64,000 nucleotides of DNA from an uncultured Clostridia bacterium (GTDB lineage: Bacteria; Bacillota; Clostridia; Christensenellales; UBA1242), in NCBI GenBank assembly GCA_934748015.1, contig CAKVHF010000001.1, positions 62,001 through 126,000 on the forward strand. Direction: 5' to 3'. This document shows, in pieces, positions 63,101 to 64,000 of the stretch; position 1 is the stretch's first letter; the number at the start of each line of letters is the position of its first letter. The position numbers and the translations under genes were made by a program. The notes under the pieces are model-generated. The model was given only the letters and a program-made list of their open reading frames with translations. It was not told the origin of the DNA and did not search any database.

Positions 63101-64000
63101 AGGATATACACATACACAATCTCTTAGAGACTGGACTGTAGAGAATGTGGAAGACTGGGGAACAGATAACTGGAAGGATGTTAACGAAATTGCATATGTG
63201 TTTAAAGATAATAAATATTATATATGTGAACAAAGTAAAGATACTACAATTAACATTTATGCGTTAGAAATAAAATTTGAAATGATGTGTGATTCTGGTG
63301 TTAGTGGTATGGATGGAGAGTATAGCAGGACATTGAGATTATATAATATGTTAACGTATAAACTTATACACGACCCTGGTGGTTTGTCCAAAATGGAGCG
63401 TATAGAGATAGATAGTTTTGGGGCATTTCCACCTAAGACTGTTGGTTTATCATATATTAACAACACTCAGAAAATACAATCATTTAAATATAACATTCCA
63501 CATACGGTGTTGGATGTTGATGGTAAAGGAAACTTACCAGTAAAAGTTGTAGATCAAACAGCATTTACTGAGAAAAATATTTTAGGTAAATTTAAACCTA
63601 TACTTGGGGGGGTTCTTGGAGGAACGATAGATCAATCGCAATTCCCAATAGATGAAACAAGTGATATTACAAACTCAACAACAGGATCATTGTTTACATC
63701 AGGTTTTACTTATAATTACAGTGTATGGTGGGAAGATACTGATAGTTCCAATATCAACTTAGCTACTTATCTAGGTTCACACACAGCCCAAGATCAAGAG
63801 AAAGCCCCTTCTACAGCAGGTGGTTCTACAAGTGGAGAAACTGAGTTAGGAAGCGGTAGTAATTTAAATAAAAATTCAATGACTTACACCAAAGTGTGTA
63901 ATATAATCAATAACTCAGGCGGAAATTATCTAATGTGTCTTGGTGCATTGCAAATGTGTGAAATTGAAGTAAGTCCTGGGAATCAACTATCGTCTATGGA
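36147..64000 (+). CDS. giant GLUG-repeat surface lipoprotein (partial, at least 9,284 residues)
   Basis: The frame opens at an ATG after AAGGGTG and continues to the window edge; I saw no in-frame stop wherever I read it. Residues 1-22 are a lipoprotein signal: basic MRKK, a hydrophobic core and the lipobox Leu19-Val-Gly-Cys22. Residues about 23-1200 and 1780-3140 include bacterial Ig-like (Big2-type) stretches, such as the one ending 'GYGRVTLVVSYLLDSSIYAE' near 1866-1885. Four long blocks carry GLUG-type repeats ('YVGGIVGY', 'NVGGLVG', 'FVGGIAG') in a beta-helix-like pattern. A Thr/Ser/Pro/Gly linker lies near residue 6455. The last 450 residues lack the repeat, and the true end is outside the window. 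It is probably an exported, lipid-anchored adhesin or coat protein; the function is inferred. Confidence 0.93.
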   Translation, partial: MRKKLVAIIVLFLGAIMSLVGCDCSNNQDNMKIRSSAVGNYETVAGKDDQYLLYCNTDAELEYILQSNAGKTKMYNKLVLDVEVEGVSNNDNKDIVYKTSSNCVSLSSVVDGGVTRLTISAVDSGYAKITMSSKVYGLVEKSVEVYVEKATAIMNAKDDMAVADGGVLNLNDLATQDKFIEYTANTTKTDVEVAIAYNALASDAAKQALREVVEQYITIANGKITVADGTANALRNTVLANTKLPITVRNITSNIYMKDADENTVHWVEIVELTKVANVYMNKLDGNSKIKLESFVNDGSVGADYYEVRLVNTSDLTGTSSYNTYLTSRNLYFAGLDSGNTVWFNSDTYSFDVVGSSSPISNSLYISPNIDDTKKLSMSVTASKLQNINTIKFAIDYKEYPGLFTQYIYIKFIRMQVPTENDIYLNSELDLNRFVVYNKDTYNTGRVTGSVLEVSTTSQFIGMSYRYSLSMDNNGGLYNNVDYENNPDYIQTGSNALINVRRLTGVDYTSDEDISQKNKLYVSHNFDNLASFGGKITLTIQLTYDLSGNSSNGAEYDKFYVTKSIDLSLVQGLTKENIEGSFLRDEFVLDVTDYQDKQVYKLWTPGADLKVSDYINWTTSTGAVYNRRYFTLDVITEQVNGVDQQYLILVPNQEYLTTSGKERLTLNFINGTSVNKFVECVIPFMFGDSDGGVAIAYNEQDSAFMYKGSLLSEAVFKGNSAYWQLFDMQDADTAWTRYQEYIQHDQDGDTISGYTYTTLHNLVIAKGSSLALSVQNYMYKMTGQSLGIEFYNIPVDNNLRINIRKKYSLQGYSGGKLNASNTISNRNNPDVVEITYSGYAYVTDNGVKSLKPITFTQNILVWVYDSIQSIELNRDNTTLYDYRTVGAFRQSNSMYELSYSVNPAITNLGGVATDSDKGDGVSIRWGFFKKNIENLTKDEKDELGKLNGLDSQKFKALMDKYIIADTQYTVDTGNSKAQFSLNEVLYLQQVNGELRLIFNMSNVIDRLNKSNISDQDIYDAIFGKDNTSKKLDLAIVAEQFSSRRALDYVTLTLTAANMVDKVVLSNIVNDGVSSAVEDDGLYAEQRNITNSNNIYDINYVITGKDANRAIYNTNVRLQYGNSTAVNGRNVFEIVDENGNVLVDANGVATNYFKNNSYHAYIRLTGVPGTQILYISSEDSFTIVNENIVRDNSKTISYTISVSDGSAEYPYRIYNVNDYARMLQDIRNDNYYHYTIVRDINLSNDTRFSPSALSDINVVNGSGKTFAINGKYSYTSMSGEVINNARHKIMLDWSNATISTSDTVNSFGLFASISGVKITNVTLSINANILAKIDNDAYIGGFAGKISGSSELINCQVEGTILYTELTTSINGKTVYLGSMAGEVVDSKVYVDEVKQFGQNFDVYTNIKLYRQKSDTTGVSNTIVNKMMIGGAFGAITNSDQTKGKYSGLSVFAQIIEATYLDGILSTDNGSYIGGVVGSAGNAKLTNIESYPYIRATRNVGGMVGTMSGSNISLSKVYFISNYSNEKSVTAIDASDMVGGMVANADGNNNTIEYSYVRGFNRNNPDGKNYLGDMHIPSNTVSFGGLVANIGSGKLIIDRVYFDATIGFNGLTTKSSKNDAKNVLIGNANENNCNFASNVTGAYAIVRTNFPDQMTYKETGSTTFISNYLTSFGKNGYLYINGQEITYSLNSTITDGLGINANNNNNTYAWFYNKNYADVNNRHPMLLYRNTVLYDIIPSGIDIKIQTDTVRNNNLGWLIVNNDTDNPNRNSQVIIFHSSNSEGKTNRYVNKYVIGVTKEGNTNFNTADGYTYNNFIALELLGSVIKTDYIKLMAKDGFTLSVKGNDTGIISIDGNIITTNGYGRVTLVVSYLLDSSIYAEIELIVYSNIYKMNMTYTTDSLSRATDLKDTTNKVFVNEEMYLTANVVNMYDGGFIAQNIYFDVETDMGARLEILKDSGKFTYAGTTYSYDENDKDNNYIYIDSILTNRIFTITPVENKNIIFNITPYYTVDTTKVMVDSRSADYTIKVSARATSIVINGNKTSAELSAIGTQNLELAITTANVVEENGKYRLKNHSFNMSVYSKVSNELIGTVNNVCELVDEVKNATFTLDEITEFDNIVFSNNYFKDTLMNVKLTGIKISATGNNDYVVTYYLSLVFNKTEYQRNYSTINMINADYHIVFTPSSNSTIDTVFDCKIKLNNPVDIDFNFYTNAETKDGEFNPQEVESKYIAPGRNGLIKLQIFEDFNSADRIDMYFDTNYLQYISYNQMTALTSVIATNNMAYITGYKDIEPYLIYENGRAIGIRLDNITSTYGNTEFFNNIFYIKLKMQNETPASLIASDKYLDITIKAYDYNGQQVMTDRSERLIIETLPVADISIDGTDLTVLEVGDYKEIVWDAYNYNTLPEDEVDGKYGVKVNVKYAYDELKDYMFVVDEAGLEAYINLKRDDISDTDRAKYQDILTKYISAEEYTFYISNTNVKDKYYLVSRADIMDSDIDDPYRYMYDRMDANGNSMTIEKYCYASIIITLSVEKTINNTIEVATDEVGVQLVPVELKDLSLTGHTEVGNEHTFQVLNGTYTGLGFDINKESIRSIEGEYSYEAYNNKNAGNGAELKNYDYFYYNGKYYNIADYADKVYSIYKVNSDDLIWTRESADGKTIPDNYYYLYSSVDKGEIYQAVYVKINFADDATTNRYDRIDSGYYGINGMTINNSQARFSYIDDNQNAVIAGYGEDNVYVYYFVYNDAKRGQSIALVKRLEGNQGFSYYNEQDVPVTTGNTPEVITAGWYNVGSSEFLKLFPTITQSSVRSSTLNRFVDVLTEYGYNYELSTDNSKIEYVDRTDLNNVIYHTIIDVSDPTAVTSYLYGYTNVKFIKNQFGKYINYNSRYINVDESRGKIYCKDEVQGDINTPATYGTIANYYADMGNNNYALIASTYTTTSVATTTDYYRYRIADFTTLEKERFTLSGISVFTVDKDGNKDYVVDSRANFYYLDSANSTTRYIPINVGDTTASYLNKFQLCRTEKTIVRNGVTYYLEYYAIKAISVSDDTVIMAQVDYFYDKDGIIRAFVDRLGNSSGGDGIHDAREGYELDAEGNKVQYRKEGNLIYEYIYDEATNTYTKATYSGCCGYKLYRYDYQFRLIINVNSSYDNPIPIYDQEDFEAMLNGQSSVDDNGQVVVGQHYIMMNNIKLTNYSLVDNNAIGNIGSLDGNGYTLTIQSFDTTGVRDSKLTNFGIFGTISENTIIKNLNINIAPLLVTSDNVNTSQDLIKNYTTKEAINAYVGSSDYRDLSRYYGVDLNAQTSRYFGSASVDLSFMSGINFGILAGENKGSVTNVKIVALDDNILDNENSEYDNDTKKVTISNTSYQGDAYTVLNDESIKAGYVTTNDCMYLYVASSQVIDGTYTSNNIAPFVAVNSGIITNSSSGILDKEMDIVDDLNNIVVSEPSNENTSTRMQYYFNENNAVDGRGTSAYVNIKPYYVAGSGNISGFVANNANDAVISSSFVKGVGIYNTTQISQSSSESNASIYTAGFVVNNAGVILNAHASAYSYDSADNMGEFIANKDKYDVRSSGNISGFVYNNESTGIITNAYSALALATKANNTAGFVYINSGAIKHAYSSTYSTVIDSTGGSSSRAYGSFFRRQDSNYTGTFEDCYYLVDTRKTQSIVDDPASAIEHSASNLSFLTPDSFINFAFASKIGIDDDSSVWYMTANGPKLLSIISSTFSHRQLVGVTGLENSSSPELSYQVVEYVTLNVNYTTKDAGGNDTITSGFKRLFINSDSTLKVEGDLEDRLYKLDGDKYVYYNGDTKVTDNGTDITIDVEVFNRLDKFSTLVATLDKDGNEVWSTLDLLDIAVEDYNNYIFSYMYDADCVYGTKNNPLLVDSAERFVNYIINNSHEENRLDENGNEVKDANGDNVIDRIFGAGYKDDNNNNLVVNNVVKYLRQINHLDFGKHGKDDVNILQDKNNNYNKYLKEIIFNGVYQGNSLDINNLNLTDMINDQSSVSKNFYGLFSQMGIYTVSTTDPNNVNNVIVYSNTAVFKDVNIEVVEFSSTAMSTGVIAGIVYNSAIINVNIASVMSDYSIIKGRNYVGAISGIVIDSKILDTTVSRMAVVTTTDSSIVPSITNNMYDDYLSWRAIDSSNKDQTIITSFKSFDLDYTDKSVAEIYSQFNAKINVEMSSSFNSMSYAGLVAGVVINTKPLDGFEQTADALRSAQDQINDVKVMDNFSVISINAGGLFGYVSENTHIKNAKLIVENNTETEADRINQKIVGTNFVGGIVAENYGIIERGQVVYVDDTQAEKDVEVASHNYTGADTETNNIDTIFSLAQGSTGSVGTGNVVSVGGIAGFNKYGSIIDSYNRVNVTNKNALVAGGIVGYASDKSYIGYTFTTANVISSKVIGGLVGFYNIENALDDTSVIVVDKCFAINLWDNQIDKILQDNSNMTKDYVLRMPELGNQPIAEATKVQALPIQEGGTEYNYVEKIDESSINNSKNIYIGSMIGYAGVSRKTASATIISGGKTYVTNYYVKDANGNDVIMLDNSKNYLAGIFDKEANTEKVKGFSTTYAKLVRKSGESVDQTVMEYDDRHNVATAQLYNGVADESFGLDKLLIEEQDTEKATYYWDKTTGEVLLKAVAEGKGLNLTGKLYVVNTADYSAGKVYADYSYASALGKQTRQLFLQNILGVYNNLKEADTDDYTQQEIDTFTSVNLFEKDYVEYSYTADGERDMSVTPLTIDAKFVEATGTQEPVWKMQDNNVLPEYIVGKYSNYVTIHNTEELIQALSSNNTTKIYSLMYNNAGSNEAIKYNIYINQKDVIYNYAMFNTIFRGTLQGKYYDVANNNAVLDSDVDHTPVINIYTGNSRGAYALINQFDSAVIKNVNFNIIIDASDADNYTNIYGNSNGSFGFLATSLTTTTINNVKVTFSSMESGKEIYLKLVDRVEESGLKVVNNFGMVFGSSINTTIDGLTINYNNNVYITTGLTNSLSLGIGYASGNIINGFSIEGSEGNKTLFVRLNNNRINNGNSLNIGGVIAKNNYNVNNNVISNVNIDLSYNEVEREALKTFGFNFNIYLGGLYGYSMAGSTNDAKYIANNVNISLTRSSFTLDGGYQAIYVGGIAGYAINNSITNALASASEVSEGVATYTKLIAEIDYVNTYIGGLVGYNGRNSSVSGNDNQTWVDMYLTLTGSNSAFVGGIVGYNATGASKTNTNCVSYGTILINDGIDLKTLSIYVGGIAGYSASGEYQLVTNYGDIMTWNYGRFVNNNKPDVDPRMNNDKLTAKLLKDDITKNTKNAKYFVGGLIGYASNATIKQFANMGDIYYVLGSNNFYGGIIGYSRLTPIALNSGISYARFYTYDNAQNSRYNANLYTIAEGCNSNGTKDVYYIQEFYAKYSDLYQSYKNEVKVVDPTTGNNEIKIQNTEYNGTQVYGYNTIAYFNALRDGIGSNNLQLKYNTAVEKESYYPELYAKMNAQTGVTDSITDYYVVGTTTTDTLGGKPVVFVGANDNTTDITFDAPIDIDSNSIYSSLRVIVNSTEPAENIYSPFVNTNNGRIINCITYGEVTRDFDENDQISSFAIVNKGDIVRSGAVVTYTGKFTIAGTYTEDKGAITSIDSDFVFSGFVGDNNGRISDCYSTANIDHINKVEQKRDDQINLTGDSKTSDHLNIAGLVYKQSTKTDNVYVSNSFHSGKVIDYTTPAIRYGVDQDGNIGILTKDYSGQGNNIYDNSNVEDLEDGVVKYFNDTDDAGYNIWKKADSQNINYNQYYINNICVEGKDKYAMTGIQAIFTYSGKTQNNAEYNSLSVAESGAVDKTGVFSSGKYYQIDALETIQKTGDKTRSYKLFQNDSNAIIIETPRDFARLIKKYNNSTLTANVYLLADELDMSGLLGVNYSGIEKLKGNIYGFGSTNTLPNMGVVIKNLTLSTPLVVKNNGEIKGLVIDNANIIGGHSVLTDENNGTIQYVSIINTTLTVDANNIGLFATENEGTIDSVYLLNDTISVQLYNLGTKKTDVYYGIGGVAGINNGTIQHARVGYDSATINGVGINYVASSSNNISVGGIVGINNKTGELNAVSLMRSTIDARIVSNVGGIVGDNKGEIGIQKGTAGNYSKDRAAAVLDSSINAGQNTGAIVGHTNKSLISGVKDNKHYVFVYNTTIECEDIAGNSKAGIAIGAVDVTSESVKVDQIFVVNSSVKASGTNVGGLIGYVNADKISQGKNVLITNITLRSIKISATTNNVGGVVGSIFAGQDPINNSTTAVVQLSNININEINIENTNGQNIGGIVGYANGVLVQDVEIKNDITSARGNSIVSNYKSDNADSGSNIGGVIGLAVNSSINGAIISNLTINAFTGNVGGLVGYYGHNTATKGFFSTSTLFVTGETNQISLNDITISITSSSVDDNKKYSDNGRVGGLLGAEASQYSNKDAIKLFSGDTQVTLNNIKLSGGSFVGGIAGVTYHEIARGQVKTTKPGTGSTPATGSTTETQAALAVVITNISISSSGSYVGGAVGYTNRSIYGVRIIADPTGSNTIVAAGHYVGGIAGLVAESRVLNDNDPASTKQDALYSKTGVEIKAVEVSKISVSSTSFAAQAYVGGIVGWTSAYVGSGYINGAKKGNVTSLGDVKVTETLLNTVVVSNATVRANGAYVGGVVGSTIAPINRVIVTSEASGEYNNITSTNGNHVGGVVGKTTNNIFNSVVQNVQISAKSVGEAGVNFDKFNPDTYPEANVGGVAGSTTAKLYNVMLTTVAGAAVQSNNIITASDNFNKNIGGIVGKLYNGDEGNKTNLGSNYDNYLNNCSVSNTEIKANNSQTSYIGGIVGGYVVKTLESVRYNLEAKQVARRESAINYFSGEKDGDIVYKLLDSSTKKYNSINSQSIYNVEVEGYDYVGGIIGAVTGSNNRQYVYDTQTYEIINPVNLSNINITNINVKGANEFVGGVIGKLSVKKQVGRVDNDYVDLSVQEEHFIMTCTKQNLQVLFNSNAQNELISSDINSLYDGIGSSISKIEVKSTSLQRSTINASGCIAYVGGIAGYVDTIIETANKQYVNNTIIEVAMKDDHQIIIENMDITSSAQCTGGVAGYAVNVAANWIAPIENKYTTSGNEHRTGLIGINSINITSSQQRVGGVVGDAKFVNGNYVLVGSDITSTSTKEVTYIGGLFGKINGTFMKDFSGNEHQGDGNKYVYVKRLKFNISNGSNYIIGTTYGVGGAIGALRINNNIIMSEQAVKVEQLTMNVSACHVGGVIGHLRGYGENDVVVSGAAYLYNSEITATGLSQYIGGLIGLVDHDNPNHKTHLVNLLINIITIEVTGSNGHYVGGCIGMTTGDIETAALSDYGYGLKLSSNGRFIGGIVGRCDGTITDTKLNSAVTIDSTFAGRYTVVDGGSDAVGNIFVYDAYVGGIAGYANKFGSAPATTDLVNFSAAAQPIRKDNLTFSYQSSNPLETTWRADVVVNNNLTITALQGVVGGIVGYVKEFYSTVFMESVINIETSGQSVGGVVGYLEDKMENIYANKFFEEEGKDYKKEYEPAISIKGNNQENTHIYGDQYVGGVVGGGTALKYYDGTAARYLREPAVYIEDDYTEYKLAPYDNNSFNASLTAMNMEAVAELFYPERIKIGGVDYHDYTKINTDLFKKPDGGNYLEKMLKDDNLNSYNGIIINFSAYDKYDNIIKNCTYGMNLYIPSDNDREKDSSKIEFIRTKNTEQMMGYNKCLTGGTQGQEPWLSLGAKYIIAKIEFVTNDVIPMTTATLQFSFGDTYKYDYNHLSNMFLSLSERMQDKIKAKVTFLNKDKDATKTSKIYSGSQYIELMKLIKEIRNKGNNLYSDIRFDSVIVYNVKVGKINFQPRTGPEPDQQQHAKNDKYFIAVDNLTISATQYAGGVTGYSVNDYIFVNDPGHVSNIDITVNNNYAGGIAGYYQSSGNITGIAKYINITGRDYLGGYVGANQGSAEVAFTADNLKYININGNNFLGGAIGRNTGEVHGSTMQVTIVGNNYVGGIAGFSIEDITADVSDSKISGNTFVGGIVGQTYADFMLGRYASADGYLAHIGHVEVSGYSYVGGIAGSVNKRYDHRPNPTGEIGKNLKLGWAYVSNSSSVTGGYNVGGLFGEVIADNIVGRDGNYGEAVDNNTCFAGVYDSIVRADNASNTYNFGVYAMSYYEEGEYANNGPQNNDNYSCVGGIFGYVCTTLGDQILKNSNVAKARGCGGILLNRIEVINVMVEGLSGVGGVAGVLEGVYQPGITYVMGDRTGTYLINGNSCVGGVIGAQLDAVRIKEDEAQIIKAVFSGNSNVIDYKIGNMGATNVGGAIGLFGSMKTAIAKNIQSAFIGKDGYVRGEAQINSAIIYNVYKNSKDPNVGADSAASYSYIGSPEGNNTIINISNGVHKSQLPLIAGDKGYGYGAKAVNDTYYYFDSHTLTDKIFFVQGNSEAGGLVGRISGLIEGTNAEGDNAVSISDARTKSAVKMANCKIGTINVNVIANGNAGGWFGSVSYAQISLASKESGAKSDGKLTISEGFYNTVVQSTGDNIGGLVGYLEGSLLSNAENGDPLIIFPKINANSGDNIGGAVGMAHNASIMGIQIGLTKSDESGRVFIHGGKNNIGGIVGRVDITDSSYKKIGNKNEERTFVVGCSVVSTKVVGEECVGGIVGYGVGVVISGCVSGGGVNTTGPVSVSDTTIEGITYVGGIIGYHKFTNNTNDKYDVNDYNPDSTIGSGNRIMIFGVTNNADVSGEKYIGGVAGYIDRAGVIFKNEDLGESDVGGVKYINTSYDSNNIDESETISLGSGSSAKCNPDATIRWKKPFTAKSIKDINNSYNREDDASTSGAVQYSSFDEAKLHFVQEQNVEQTWDELAGSNGAFQSDISDMLFTHRPDSSSGSTSKSVGQTITVNYKVSAGSTTKKYPPSEAIFIGDIVGNRYLDNMNPKGTSITIGDKRYFNYNNNHADNVVDDNDLTWNDVLIGDQIELTTNKYKEGTVDIDVSMSMQWVRTDCYIDIDTELNRKNTLSGYTHTQSLRDWTVENVEDWGTDNWKDVNEIAYVFKDNKYYICEQSKDTTINIYALEIKFEMMCDSGVSGMDGEYSRTLRLYNMLTYKLIHDPGGLSKMERIEIDSFGAFPPKTVGLSYINNTQKIQSFKYNIPHTVLDVDGKGNLPVKVVDQTAFTEKNILGKFKPILGGVLGGTIDQSQFPIDETSDITNSTTGSLFTSGFTYNYSVWWEDTDSSNINLATYLGSHTAQDQEKAPSTAGGSTSGETELGSGSNLNKNSMTYTKVCNIINNSGGNYLMCLGALQMCEIEVSPGNQLSSM
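39760..41480 (+). repeat. GLUG repeat block 1 of the giant protein
   Basis: It starts with the typical entry 'YPYRIYNVNDYARMLQDI' and 'TIVRDINLSND', then repeats such as 'YIGGFAGKISG', 'YIGGVVGSAG', 'NVGGMVGTMSG' and 'MVGGMVANADG' (residues about 1205-1778). It ends at the tail-like 'NNRHPMLLYRNTV'. Confidence 0.75.
45580..49900 (+). repeat. GLUG repeat block 2 of the giant protein
   Basis: It opens with 'YDQEDFEAMLNGQ' and 'GNIGSLDGNGYTLTIQSF', the usual 'includes a hidden item' style of GLUG proteins, then units such as 'ISGFVANNANDAVISSSFV', 'YVGAISGIVIDSKI', 'FVGGIVAENYG' and 'VVSVGGIAGFNKYGSIIDS' (residues about 3145-4584). Confidence 0.7.
50430..53300 (+). repeat. GLUG repeat block 3 of the giant protein
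   Basis: It begins with 'YVTIHNTEELIQALSSN', followed by 'NIGGVIAKNNY', 'YLGGLYGYSMAG', 'YVGGIAGYAINNSI', 'YIGGLVGYNGRN', 'FVGGIVGYNATGA' and 'FVGGLIGYASNATI' (residues about 4761-5718). Confidence 0.75.
53670..62560 (+). repeat. GLUG repeat block 4 of the giant protein (main block)
   Basis: The longest block (residues about 5841-8804) starts at 'TPRDFARLIKKYNNSTLTAN' and contains several dozen near-regular units. Each has a core [Y/F/N]-[V/I]-G-G-x-[V/A/I]-G followed by a variable loop. The DNA encoding the cores uses mixed synonymous codons (for example gtaggtggt and gtcggcgga), so the repeat array is old rather than freshly duplicated. A Thr/Ser/Pro-rich linker interrupts it near 55510-55570. 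Confidence 0.8.

Noticed and set aside
36244..63466. Many minus-strand and other-frame reading frames inside the giant gene
   Set aside because: They are short, lack ribosome binding sites and family matches, and lie opposite a continuous repeat-coding frame, so they are shadows.

Overview
The window looks like a chromosomal segment of a low-GC, AT-rich Firmicute, most likely an uncultured Clostridia-type bacterium. The basis is: sigma-A style promoters (TTGACA, 17 bp, TATAAT); strong AGGAGG-type ribosome binding sites; some TTG starts; TGA used as a stop (adk), so not the mycoplasma code; the gene set tmcAL-like, pta, ackA, rpmF; a zinc-type rpsN inside the S10-spc cluster; and a KOW-domain gene between map and infA. 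The species cannot be named from the sequence.

Layout. 1-6175: a tmcAL-like gene on the minus strand, then pta-ackA (acetate/ATP), rpmF, a zinc-ribbon TM2 membrane protein and mnmA. 6176-6822: no gene, but a dense set of RNA/DNA secondary structures, including a nearly fully paired four-way cloverleaf at 6597-6678. 6823-8532: a BspA-like leucine-rich-repeat surface protein. 8705-11808: enolase and a yigZ-recX-acpS operon. 12083-12725: a MazF-type toxin with an unusual upstream partner. 12938-16157: comEC (with a nuclease domain that appears dead) and holA. 16468-32959: the S10, spc and alpha ribosomal operons with secY, adk, map and infA. Three untranslated leaders are visible: before rpsJ, before rpsM (with its own extended -10 promoter) and before rpsD (a three-way-junction candidate S4 site). 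33184-35650: a degenerate P-loop kinase-like gene overlapping transketolase.

36147-64000: one open reading frame without a stop, which runs off the right edge. At least 9,284 codons (about 44% of the window) encode a single lipoprotein with a lipobox at Cys22. It has bacterial Ig-like stretches and four long blocks of GLUG-type 'VGGIVGY' repeats. The gene has a consensus-perfect promoter and follows a strong terminator. This giant predicted surface protein and the 6597-6678 cloverleaf are the two most unusual items.

The genes are mostly housekeeping (translation, acetate and sugar metabolism, tRNA modification, DNA uptake and replication), interrupted by two surface-protein loci. No tRNA, rRNA, CRISPR array, transposase or phage gene was recognised.
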